Below, one piece after another: positions 39,902-47,723 of a DNA stretch of 64,000 bases. The stretch's first letter is position 1. Each line of letters starts with the position of its first letter. The DNA lies in contig NZ_CP019431.1 of the NCBI RefSeq assembly GCF_009866765.1, positions 1,860,001 to 1,924,000 of the forward strand, given 5' to 3'. The position numbers were made by a program, and so were the translations under genes. This DNA is from Pseudomonas sp. S35 (GTDB lineage Bacteria; Pseudomonadota; Gammaproteobacteria; Pseudomonadales; Pseudomonadaceae). The notes beneath the pieces are model-generated. The model was not told the DNA's origin. It saw nothing but the letters and a program-made list of their open reading frames with translations, and ran no database searches.

Positions 39902-40924
39902 ATGGTTTGGATGTTTTTGATTATCGGGGGTGGTTTTTCCCTGCTGCTGACTGCCGCATTGCGCCGTTATGCGCTCTCTAGAAGCTTGATAGATATTCCC
40001 AACGCCCGCAGTTCTCATTCCGTCCCCACGCCAAGAGGGGGAGGCGTGGCCATTGTGTTGAGTTTTTTGCTTTTGTTGCCTGTTCTTCCAGCCTTATCGC
40101 TCGTGTCGTGGGCATTCACGTGGGCGATGATCGGCGCGGGCGCGGGAATTGCGGTATTAGGCTTCCTTGATGATCATGGGCACGTCCCCGCGCGCTGGCG
40201 ATTATTGGGGCATTTCTGCGCTTCGGTTTGGGCGCTTTTCTGGTTGGGTGGCTTGCCGCCTGTGGTCATGTTGGGTGTGACGTTCGACCTGGGTTATTTC
40301 GGGTATTTTCTTGCCGCTGTTTATCTGGTCTGGCTGCTCAATCTCTACAACTTCATGGATGGAATCGATGGGTTGGCGAGTGTCGAGGCGATCAGCGTAT
40401 GCCTGGGTGCGGCGCTGATATATGCATTGGCAGGTTTCAGTTCGCTGGCATGGGCCCCCATGTTGCTCGGTTTTGCGGTGGCTGGCTTTTTGTATTGGAA
40501 CTTCCCGCCCGCAAAAATATTCATGGGGGATGCGGGTAGTGGCTTTTTGGGTATTTCTCTCGGAGTGCTCTCGCTGCACGCAGCCTGGATGGCACCCTCC
40601 CTGCTATGGGTCTGGCTCATTTTATTGGGCGTCTTTGTGGTTGATGCGACGTTCACTTTAATCCGCAGGCTTGTTCGGGGAGAAAAGGTGTACGAGGCCC
40701 ATCGAAGCCATGCTTACCAATATGCCTCGAGAAAGGCGGGGCGGCACTTGCCGGTGACTGTGGCGGTAGGGGTTCTGAATGTCTGTTGGCTGCTCCCGGT
40801 AGCGCTGTGTGTTGCCTTTTTAGGCCTGGATGGTTTTTTAGGTGTAATAATTGCCTATGTTCCATTGATCCTGCTCGCGTGGAAGTTTAATGCTGGTGCG
40901 ATGGAAGACTCTGCCCGTCCGTAG
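39902..40924 (+). CDS. wbpL: Initiating glycosyltransferase WbpL (MraY/WecA superfamily)
   Basis: A 340-residue polyprenyl-phosphate sugar-1-phosphate transferase with about ten membrane helices. Key features: the PTPRGGG cytosolic motif near residue 43, GFLDDHGHVPARWRLL, NLYNFMDGIDGLA with the metal-binding aspartates, and HRSHAYQYASRKAG. WbpL starts O-antigen synthesis by placing FucNAc- or QuiNAc-phosphate on undecaprenyl phosphate. Start at ATG 39902 with GGAG upstream. Confidence 0.9.
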   Translation: MVWMFLIIGGGFSLLLTAALRRYALSRSLIDIPNARSSHSVPTPRGGGVAIVLSFLLLLPVLPALSLVSWAFTWAMIGAGAGIAVLGFLDDHGHVPARWRLLGHFCASVWALFWLGGLPPVVMLGVTFDLGYFGYFLAAVYLVWLLNLYNFMDGIDGLASVEAISVCLGAALIYALAGFSSLAWAPMLLGFAVAGFLYWNFPPAKIFMGDAGSGFLGISLGVLSLHAAWMAPSLLWVWLILLGVFVVDATFTLIRRLVRGEKVYEAHRSHAYQYASRKAGRHLPVTVAVGVLNVCWLLPVALCVAFLGLDGFLGVIIAYVPLILLAWKFNAGAMEDSARP

Positions 40925-41004
40925 TGTATTTTTAGCACTTGAGGCAAAGCATTTGAATATTGGTGGTTGCTCGTTTGTACAGTGGCACGCCTTCGGAGGT
41001 TAAT

Positions 41005-42999
41005 ATGGAGATGTTGCGAACCTATTTGTTGAGTTTGCCTCGTCGGTACAAAAGATCCATTCAAGTGGCGGCGGATGTCCTGCTGGTATGGTTGGCGCTG
41101 TGGATGGCATTTGTTGTGCGCCTGGGCATCGACGAGATGATCAACCCGGTCCTGATGCATTTCTGGCTGTTTTTAGCGGCTCCGGTTATTGCCATTCCAC
41201 TGTTTATTCACTTCGGCATGTACCGCGCGGTCATGCGCTATTTTGGCAACGATGCGCTGATCGCAATCATAAAGGCCGTCAGCCTTGCATCGTTGGTACT
41301 GGCGGTTGTCATGTATTGGTACAGCAACCCCCGAGCCGTCGTTCCACGGTCGATTATTTTCAATTACTGGTGGCTTAGCCTGGTGATGATCGGCGGTTTA
41401 CGATTGGCCATGCGTCAGTATTTTCTTGGCGATTGGTTTACTGCTGCACAGCATGTGCCGTTCACCAGCCGCGACAATGGCTTGCCCAAGGTTGCCATCT
41501 ACGGGGCGGGTTCTGCCGGAAACCAGCTGGTCGCGGCCCTGCGCATGGGCCGGGTCATGCGCCCGGTGGCGTTTATTGATGACGATATCAGTATTTCTGA
41601 TCGGGTCATTTCCGGTTTACAGGTCTATAAACCCAAACACATCCAGCGCATGATCGACGACACAGGCGCCGAAGAAATTCTCCTGGCGATTCCCTCTTCC
41701 AATCGCGGTCGCCGGCGTGAAATTCTCGGTTTTCTGGAAGGATTTCCGCTGCATGTAAGAAGTGTTCCTGGGTTTATGGATCTGGCCAGTGGCCGAGTCA
41801 AAGTAGATGATATTCAGGAAGTCGACATTGCCGATTTGCTTGGTCGCGACACCGTTCCCGCTCAGGATGAATTGCTTGAGCATTGCATCAAGGGGCAAAG
41901 CGTTCTGGTCACGGGAGCCGGTGGCTCGATCGGCTCTGAGTTGTGCCGACAAATCTTGTCCCTTCGCCCAACTACGCTACTGTTGTTCGAGCACAGTGAG
42001 TTCAATCTCTACAGCATTCTTTCGGAGCTGGAACAGCGTATTGTTCGTGAGTCATTATCGGTAAAGCTTCTACCGATCTTGGGGTCGGTGCGAGACCAGC
42101 GTAAATTACTCGATGTTATGAAAACTTGGCGAGTGGACACGATCTACCACGCGGCCGCTTATAAGCACGTCCCGATGGTGGAGCATAATATCGCGGAGGG
42201 TATCCTCAATAATGTAATGGGCACGTTGAATACGGCCCAGGCGGCGCTGCAGTCGGGTGCATCCAACTTTGTGCTGATCTCAACCGACAAAGCAGTTCGC
42301 CCCACCAACGTGATGGGGAGTACTAAGCGCTTGGCGGAGTTAACGCTTCAAGCCCTCAGTCGAGAGTTGGCGCCTGTTTTGTTTCGCGACAACGCCAACG
42401 TTTCACGTGTCAATAAAACCCGTTTCACCATGGTTCGATTTGGGAATGTCTTAGGTTCATCTGGGTCCGTTATCCCGCTGTTCCACAAACAGATCAAATC
42501 CGGCGGCCCGTTGACCGTCACCCATCCGAAAATCACACGCTATTTCATGACGATTCCAGAAGCTGCTCAGTTGGTCATCCAGGCCGGCTCCATGGGGCAG
42601 GGGGGGGACGTGTTTGTACTCGACATGGGCGAACCGGTAAAAATCGTCGAGCTTGCCGAGAAGATGATCCACCTTTCAGGCCTGAGCGTTCGTTCCGACA
42701 GAAATCCCCAAGGTGATATTGCCATCGAGTTCACCGGGCTTCGCCCTGGCGAAAAGCTTTACGAAGAGTTGCTTATTGGTGACAACGTAGTGGCCACTCA
42801 GCATCCGATGATTATGAGTGCCAATGAGGATCATCTGTCGTGGGATGTACTGAAGGACAAGCTGGCTGAGTTGCTGGCCGCCGTAGATCAAGACGACTAC
42901 ACTCGCGTGCGCCAACTCCTGCGCGATACTGTCAGTGGTTATTCTCCGGACGGGGAGATCGTTGATTGGATCTACCAGCAGCGCCGCAGGGAACCCTGA
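41005..42999 (+). CDS. wbpM: UDP-GlcNAc 4,6-dehydratase WbpM
   Basis: A 664-residue membrane-anchored nucleotide-sugar dehydratase. Four N-terminal helices (about residues 15-130) are followed by GAGSAGNQLVAALRMG and by the catalytic domain starting VLVTGAGGSIGSELCRQIL. In place of the usual Tyr-x3-Lys it has VRPTNVMGSTKR, the SMK form typical of WbpM-type large dehydratases. Ends with FTGLRPGEKLYEELL. It makes the 4-keto precursor of QuiNAc/FucNAc. Start at 41005 has GGAGG; the longer frame from 40960 is unlikely. Confidence 0.94.
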   Translation: MEMLRTYLLSLPRRYKRSIQVAADVLLVWLALWMAFVVRLGIDEMINPVLMHFWLFLAAPVIAIPLFIHFGMYRAVMRYFGNDALIAIIKAVSLASLVLAVVMYWYSNPRAVVPRSIIFNYWWLSLVMIGGLRLAMRQYFLGDWFTAAQHVPFTSRDNGLPKVAIYGAGSAGNQLVAALRMGRVMRPVAFIDDDISISDRVISGLQVYKPKHIQRMIDDTGAEEILLAIPSSNRGRRREILGFLEGFPLHVRSVPGFMDLASGRVKVDDIQEVDIADLLGRDTVPAQDELLEHCIKGQSVLVTGAGGSIGSELCRQILSLRPTTLLLFEHSEFNLYSILSELEQRIVRESLSVKLLPILGSVRDQRKLLDVMKTWRVDTIYHAAAYKHVPMVEHNIAEGILNNVMGTLNTAQAALQSGASNFVLISTDKAVRPTNVMGSTKRLAELTLQALSRELAPVLFRDNANVSRVNKTRFTMVRFGNVLGSSGSVIPLFHKQIKSGGPLTVTHPKITRYFMTIPEAAQLVIQAGSMGQGGDVFVLDMGEPVKIVELAEKMIHLSGLSVRSDRNPQGDIAIEFTGLRPGEKLYEELLIGDNVVATQHPMIMSANEDHLSWDVLKDKLAELLAAVDQDDYTRVRQLLRDTVSGYSPDGEIVDWIYQQRRREP

Positions 43000-43158
43000 T
43001 GTAGTGCTCTATGGCGTGGGGGGGGCGGTGGTTGCTCCACGCCACTTGAAGGCCCTCAGCTTCTGAAAGATTAGTGTGGAAATTTATGCGTGTCATTAAT
43101 GCCAATAGGTTTTTGTTTGGTTGTGGGTTGAGCTTGAAGTGGGGTTTATAAACTAACT

Positions 43159-44259
43159 ATGAAGGTAGCTTTCGATCACCAGATATTCTGCTTGCAAAGT
43201 TACGGTGGTATATCGCGCTATTTCTCTCGCATAGCCGAGCAGATGGCGGCTGAGGGTAATGAGGTGGGGATTTTCTCACCGCTTCATCGTAATTTTTATC
43301 TTAAGGATTTGCCTGACGGCCTAGTACATGGGCGAAGAGTCGAGAGCTACCCGCCCCGCACCACGCGGTTGGCGCTGATTTATAACCATCTTCTCGGACA
43401 GCGGGAGATGCGTAATTGGCAGCCTCAAGTTGCACATGAAACCTACTTCTCACGTTTTAGCGCCGTTCCAAAAGGATGCCCGGTCGTCCTGACGGTCTAC
43501 GATATGATTCATGAGTTGTTTCCCGAGAATTTTTCGCCTCGGGATAAAACCGCAGAACTGAAGCGCCGTGCGGTCGACCGGGCAGACCACGTCATTTGTA
43601 TTTCGCAGAGTACTCGACAAGACCTCATTCGGTTGTTTGGCGTACCCGAGAGCAAATTGTCAGTGGTTCACCTGGGGTTTGAGCAGTTCAAACCGGTTGC
43701 TGAAAAAACTGCGTTTGAGTCGCCCAAACCCTATCTGCTGTATGTGGGCAGCCGGCATGGGTACAAAAACTTTTCAGGGTTGCTTCGTGCGGTGGCGAGT
43801 TCAGCACGGTTGAAGTCCGATTTTGATATCGTCGCGTTTGGCGGCGGGGGCTTCTCCGAAGGCGAGTTGGCGCAGATTCAACAGCTCGGTTTGTCTTTTG
43901 ACCAAGTCCGCCAGGTCGGTGGTAATGACGACGTGCTGGGCCAGTTGTATGAGGGCGCCAAAGCCTTTGTCTATCCTTCTCTTTATGAGGGGTTTGGTCT
44001 GCCGCCGCTGGAAGCAATGGCGCACTCTTGCCCTGTCATCAGCAGTGGGACGAGTTCGATGCCCGAGGTCATCGGCAATGCAGGTGTGCTTTTTGATCCC
44101 GAAAGCAGTGATGAAATGGCGCAAGCGATTGAAAGAGTGGTTTACTCTGACAGCGAAATCACTAGGTTAGTGACGCTGGGTCATGAGCGTTTGAATCACT
44201 TCTCGTGGCAGCGTTGCACCGAGGAAACACTCTCGATTTACCGATCCTTACAAAGGTAA
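43159..44259 (+). CDS. Family 4 glycosyltransferase, WbpY/WbpX-like
   Basis: A 366-residue GT-B enzyme: N-terminal FDHQIFCLQSYGGISRYF, linker VLTVYDMIHELFPE, and C-terminal AFVYPSLYEGFGLPPLEAMAHSCPVISS with the E-x7-E pair. This form of N-terminus is shared with mannosyl-/rhamnosyltransferases of polysaccharide loci such as WbpX-Z of the common antigen. It lies after wbpM, outside the usual cassette, and only 4 bases before a second Gmd gene, so a GDP-sugar donor is likely (inference). Confidence 0.75.
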   Translation: MKVAFDHQIFCLQSYGGISRYFSRIAEQMAAEGNEVGIFSPLHRNFYLKDLPDGLVHGRRVESYPPRTTRLALIYNHLLGQREMRNWQPQVAHETYFSRFSAVPKGCPVVLTVYDMIHELFPENFSPRDKTAELKRRAVDRADHVICISQSTRQDLIRLFGVPESKLSVVHLGFEQFKPVAEKTAFESPKPYLLYVGSRHGYKNFSGLLRAVASSARLKSDFDIVAFGGGGFSEGELAQIQQLGLSFDQVRQVGGNDDVLGQLYEGAKAFVYPSLYEGFGLPPLEAMAHSCPVISSGTSSMPEVIGNAGVLFDPESSDEMAQAIERVVYSDSEITRLVTLGHERLNHFSWQRCTEETLSIYRSLQR

Positions 44260-44263
44260 AGTT

Positions 44264-45223
44264 TTGGAATTTTCAGAAAAAACAGCTCTGATTTGCGGTG
44301 TGAGCGGCCAGGACGGTGCTTATCTCGCAAAGTTTCTGCTCGACAAGGGTTATGTCGTCTGGGGCACGTCGCGGGACGCTCAGGGTTCTTCATTCTCCAA
44401 TCTGAAGCGACTGGGCATCTTGTCCGGGGTGAAACTGCTGTCGATGGTGCCTGAAGACTTTCGCAGTGTTTTCATGGCGCTTAAACGCAGCCAGCCTGAC
44501 GAAGTGTATTTCCTGGCTGGCCAGTCGTCTGTCGGGTTGTCGTTCGAACAGCCGGCTGAGACTATCCAGAGCATTACGCTGGGGACGCTGAATATGCTTG
44601 AGGCCTGCCGGATGACTGATCGTCCGATTCGTTTTTATCAGGCCGGCTCCAGTGAGTGTTTTGGTGACACCAAGGGTGAGCCAGCGTCCGAACGCACAGT
44701 TTTTCATCCCCGCAGCCCTTACGCTGTCGCCAAGTCCTCTGCATTTTGGCTGGTTGACAATTACCGTGAGGCTTACAGCCTCTTCGCGTGCACCGGTATC
44801 TTGTTCAATCACGAGTCTGAGCTGCGTCCTTCTCGATTTGTTACACAAAAGATCGTTACTACGGCCAAGCGTATAGCTGCGGGTTCGAACGAGCGATTGA
44901 CGCTTGGGCGACTCGACATCGCACGTGATTGGGGCGCGGCGTCAGAATACGTAGATGCCATGTGGCGGATGTTGCAGTGCGATGAACCAAGTGATTTTGT
45001 GATCGCTACTGGCCAGACCCATACGCTGGAAGCATTTGTCGCCGAAACATTCACGCAACTGGGGCTCGACTGGACGGCTTATGTCGATCAATCGAAGGAT
45101 TTTTTCCGTCCCACCGACTTATTGGTCAGTCGGGCCGACCCTGCCAAGGCCGAGCGCGTGCTGGGGTGGAAAGCCCAATCGACGATGTCGGATGTCATCA
45201 CCAACATGCTGAACGCGAGTTAA
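44264..45223 (+). CDS. gmd: Second GDP-mannose 4,6-dehydratase, short form
   Basis: A 319-residue paralogue of the enzyme at 34367. [38 protein letters not shown] and FNHESELRPSRFVTQKI show intact cofactor and catalytic sites. The length and the C-terminal domain are those of the shorter Gmd paired with Rmd in D-rhamnose synthesis in P. aeruginosa (323 residues), not the 372-residue form used for L-fucose. Start is TTG 44264 with AAAGG upstream. No Rmd reductase was found in the window. A terminator follows. Confidence 0.85.
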   Translation: MEFSEKTALICGVSGQDGAYLAKFLLDKGYVVWGTSRDAQGSSFSNLKRLGILSGVKLLSMVPEDFRSVFMALKRSQPDEVYFLAGQSSVGLSFEQPAETIQSITLGTLNMLEACRMTDRPIRFYQAGSSECFGDTKGEPASERTVFHPRSPYAVAKSSAFWLVDNYREAYSLFACTGILFNHESELRPSRFVTQKIVTTAKRIAAGSNERLTLGRLDIARDWGAASEYVDAMWRMLQCDEPSDFVIATGQTHTLEAFVAETFTQLGLDWTAYVDQSKDFFRPTDLLVSRADPAKAERVLGWKAQSTMSDVITNMLNAS

Positions 45224-45330
45224 ACAGTCGGTCAACGCATGCTGGTGCTCTGCTGATAGGCGCCTGGTGGCCAGAGTTCACACTCTGTAACTCTCGTGAT
45301 TTTGACACCTTCAGAACATCACCTAAGTTT

Positions 45331-45362
45331 GAAAAGCAGCTTCGGAAAGCTGCTTTTCTCTT
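45331..45362 (+). terminator. Terminator closing the O-antigen operon
   Basis: GAAAAGCAGCTT (45331-45342) pairs with AAGCTGCTTTTC (45348-45359) around a short loop, then T residues. Lies between the second gmd and comEA. Confidence 0.8.
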
Positions 45363-45385
45363 AACGATGTCATGGAGCGTCACCG

Positions 45386-45718
45386 ATGCAAAACACCTAC
45401 CTCACCTCCTTGCTCTTCGCCTTCCTCACCAGCTTTTCCATCGCCGCTAATGCAGCCCCGTCCATCAAGCCAGAAGCGCCGGCGCCTATCACCGCGCAGA
45501 TGAGCAGTGTCGAGCAATCCGCCAAGGTCAACCTGAACGCCGCCGACGCCGAGACCCTGCGTCGTGACTTGTTCGGCATTGGTGCCGCGAAGGCCAGGGC
45601 AATCATCGCCTACCGTGAAAGCAATGGCCCATTCACGGCGGTTGATGAGTTGTTGGAAGTGAAGGGTATTGGCAAGGCGTTGCTGGAGAAAAATCGCGAT
45701 AGGCTGGTCATTAACTAA
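45386..45718 (+). CDS. comEA: ComEA-like helix-hairpin-helix DNA-binding protein
   Basis: A 110-residue protein with a cleavable signal peptide (MQNTYLTSLLFAFLTSFSIAANA) and two helix-hairpin-helix motifs in VNLNAADAETLRRDLFGIGAAKARAIIAYRES and VDELLEVKGIGKALLEKN, shown here as stretches of the protein's second half. ComEA binds incoming DNA in the periplasm. The gene follows wbpM at the O-antigen locus in P. aeruginosa too (PA3140), so it marks the right boundary. GGAG precedes the start. Confidence 0.85.
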   Translation: MQNTYLTSLLFAFLTSFSIAANAAPSIKPEAPAPITAQMSSVEQSAKVNLNAADAETLRRDLFGIGAAKARAIIAYRESNGPFTAVDELLEVKGIGKALLEKNRDRLVIN

Positions 45719-45728
45719 ACCAACTTGG

Positions 45729-45752
45729 GGCCGGTCACTGATCGGCCTTTTT
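45729..45752 (+). terminator. Terminator after comEA
   Basis: GGCCG (45729-45733) and CGGCC (45743-45747) followed by TTTTT. It overlaps the last codons of the convergent TetR gene. Confidence 0.75.
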
Positions 45753-46313
45753 GTCCTCTGGGTTCTGTGTCTTCAAACTCTCTCGGACCACGTCCATGAT
45801 TCGCGCCGCCAATGTGGGATCCTTGACACTCCTGGCCAGCACCAATGCGCCCAACAGCGTGGACATCATCACCAAGCTCTCAGCATCACTGCGTCCTTCC
45901 CCCAAGGCTGTTTCAATCTGCTTGAGTCGTGCGGTAAGCACAGCATCGGTAGTCGCGCTGTGTTGGCCCCTGAGCCCCAGCTCGGCGGACATGGTGGGCA
46001 ACGGGCATCCCTGGTCCGGGGACGTCAGGTGCCATTGCGACAGGTAGCTGTCGATAAACGAGTGCAATGGCTGTTCCTGGCTGAACAGCATTGCGCAATG
46101 AGCATCCAGTTCGGCCGCCGCAGCCCGGAGTGCGGTTTCCACCAGTTCGTCCTTGGACGTGAAATGCGCGTAGAAGCCACCGTGCGTCAGGTTTAACGCT
46201 TTCATCAACGGTTGCAGGCCGGTAGCGCCAATGCCGTCACGACGAAAGCGCGCAGAGGCTTCGTTGATGATGCGTTGGTGGGTCTGGGCTTTGTGGTCTT
46301 GTGAATAACGCAT
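45735..46313 (-). CDS. TetR-family transcriptional regulator
   Basis: A 192-residue regulator with an N-terminal helix-turn-helix (about residues 10-50: HQRIINEASARFRRDG, LQPLMKALNLTHGGFYAHF) and an all-helical ligand domain with the phrase GCPLPTMSAELG common in the subgroup that follows NemR/AcrR-like proteins. Start at 46313 (MRYSQDHKAQTH) is preferred to the longer frame at 46370. It is divergent from the DUF1989 gene, a possible target, though that arrangement alone proves nothing. Confidence 0.8.
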   Translation of the reverse strand: MRYSQDHKAQTHQRIINEASARFRRDGIGATGLQPLMKALNLTHGGFYAHFTSKDELVETALRAAAAELDAHCAMLFSQEQPLHSFIDSYLSQWHLTSPDQGCPLPTMSAELGLRGQHSATTDAVLTARLKQIETALGEGRSDAESLVMMSTLLGALVLARSVKDPTLAARIMDVVRESLKTQNPEDKKADQ

Positions 46314-46389
46314 AAGGCGGCCTCGGTTACAGGCAGGCATTTTAACCAACCTGAACTTTTTTACACCCATGCATGTGGCGGCATAAACC

Positions 46390-46406
46390 TTGGCACGAAA
46401 TATGGT
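46390..46406 (+). promoter_or_regulatory. Weak sigma-54-like promoter before the DUF1989 gene
   Basis: TTGGCACG (46390-46397) is a perfect -24 element, but the -12 element reads ATGGT instead of TTGCA, lacking the essential GC. About 135 bases from the start codon. Listed as a candidate only. Confidence 0.25.
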
Positions 46407-46540
46407 TATCTCTAGGCAATTGATTGTTCAACCACCGTGGGGTACCCATGACGTTCAGGTTATCGCTCAGTGGCGCCTAGTGTTTTGCGCAATGCCTGTC
46501 GTTGGCCCTGTTCAACCCTTCTTGATCGAGGATCTGCACT

Positions 46541-47389
46541 ATGTATAAAGATTATCCGGCGGCTTATCAGGTCAGCAAAGGTTCGGCGCTACAGGTCGAC
46601 ACAGCATTCTATGAGCGTATTCGTGACCGCGCGAACCAACGCACATTGATCGAGCAATTCGAGGTGCCGATCCGCACGGGCAGGGCCTGGAAGGTGCCGG
46701 CCGGGCATGTATTTCGTGTCACCACACCGGTTGGCCCACAGGTGGGCGACTTCAACGTGTGGAACGCCAATGACCCTCGCGAACGCCTCTGGGCGGCGCG
46801 CACTCGACAACTGCAGGGCGCCCATGTCAGCACCCACGACCGCTTATGGTCCAACCTGCCGTTCCTGCGTCCTTTGGTCACCATCACTGACGATAGCCTG
46901 GCCAATTACGGCATCGACGAGCACGGCGGGCGCCTGCATGATTTGCTGGGTACGCGCTGCGATCCTTACGTGAACCGCATGCTGACCGGTGAGGACTTCC
47001 ATCACCATTGCCATTCGAACCTGACGCGCGCGGTATTGCCCCACGGCCTGACGGAATTCGACGTGCACGACGTGTTGAATATTTTCCAGTGCACCGGCCT
47101 TAACCACGACGACATGTATTTCATGAAGGCCTGCCCGGCGCAGAAGGGCGATTACCTGGAGTTCTTTGCCGAGATTGATGTGCTGTGCGCGCTGTCGACG
47201 TGCCCGGGTGGGGATTTGTCGCTGCCGATGTGGGGGCCGGACGCGCAGGATCCGCTGACGGTGTGTCGTCCGCTGGGGGTCGAGATTTATAAGTTGGAAG
47301 ATGAATTACTGAGCGGCTGGAGCCAGCCGGAGCGTGCTGCCTACAAGGGGCAGCACGGGTTGCAGATCGCCAAGGCGGATTGGGAGTAG
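46541..47389 (+). CDS. DUF1989 / urea carboxylase-associated family protein
   Basis: A 282-residue protein of the DUF1989 family. Typical features are GRAWKVPAGHVFRVTTPVGPQVGDFNVWN, the HDRLWSNLPFLRPL segment, a His/Cys-rich stretch HHHCHSNL and CSTCPGGDLS near the end. Members lie near urea carboxylase or amine-use genes; no activity is firmly assigned to this one. GAGGA precedes the ATG. Downstream on the other strand is an ethanolamine-type permease, so a role in nitrogen use is plausible (inference). Confidence 0.8.
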   Translation: MYKDYPAAYQVSKGSALQVDTAFYERIRDRANQRTLIEQFEVPIRTGRAWKVPAGHVFRVTTPVGPQVGDFNVWNANDPRERLWAARTRQLQGAHVSTHDRLWSNLPFLRPLVTITDDSLANYGIDEHGGRLHDLLGTRCDPYVNRMLTGEDFHHHCHSNLTRAVLPHGLTEFDVHDVLNIFQCTGLNHDDMYFMKACPAQKGDYLEFFAEIDVLCALSTCPGGDLSLPMWGPDAQDPLTVCRPLGVEIYKLEDELLSGWSQPERAAYKGQHGLQIAKADWE

Positions 47390-47444
47390 CGTCGAAGGGG
47401 CTGCTTCGCAGTCCAACGGGAGCAAGCTCCCTCGCCACAGGTGA

Positions 47445-47612
47445 TCAGCGGTCCTGCGCATCCTTGGCATCCGCCTGGGCGTTGCGTTCGGCCACGCGTT
47501 TGCGTTGCTCGTCGGTGAGTTCCACCTTGTTGGCGCTGTCTCGCAGCATCATCAGCCCACCGACGATCGACCCGATCGCGACCACCATAATCAACCACGC
47601 ATACCACGGCAT
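47445..47612 (-). CDS. Small single-span membrane protein (DUF2897-like)
   Basis: A 55-residue protein, easily missed because of its size. It has one membrane helix (about residues 4-23: YAWLIMVVAIGSIVGGLMML) and a charged tail KVELTDEQRKRVAERNAQA. AAGGAGA stands five bases before the ATG at 47612, an almost ideal ribosome-binding site, and the codon use is that of the chromosome. It resembles the DUF2897 family of short Pseudomonas proteins. Function unknown; possibly a small subunit or regulator of a membrane complex. Confidence 0.75.
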   Translation of the reverse strand: MPWYAWLIMVVAIGSIVGGLMMLRDSANKVELTDEQRKRVAERNAQADAKDAQDR

Positions 47613-47723
47613 AAGGCTCTCCTTGAGGCAGATTACCGAGGGAGAATTTTCCCACGGTAATAACTGCTTTGAGTTACGGGCTTTCTGAGTAGTTCAGTGT
47701 AAGCCCGTTCTGCCTCGCAAACC

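Noticed and set aside
47418..47440. REP-like fragment GGGAGCAAGCTCCCTCGCCACAG
   Set aside because: Shares only part of the REP sequence; kept out of the feature list as a probable decayed copy.
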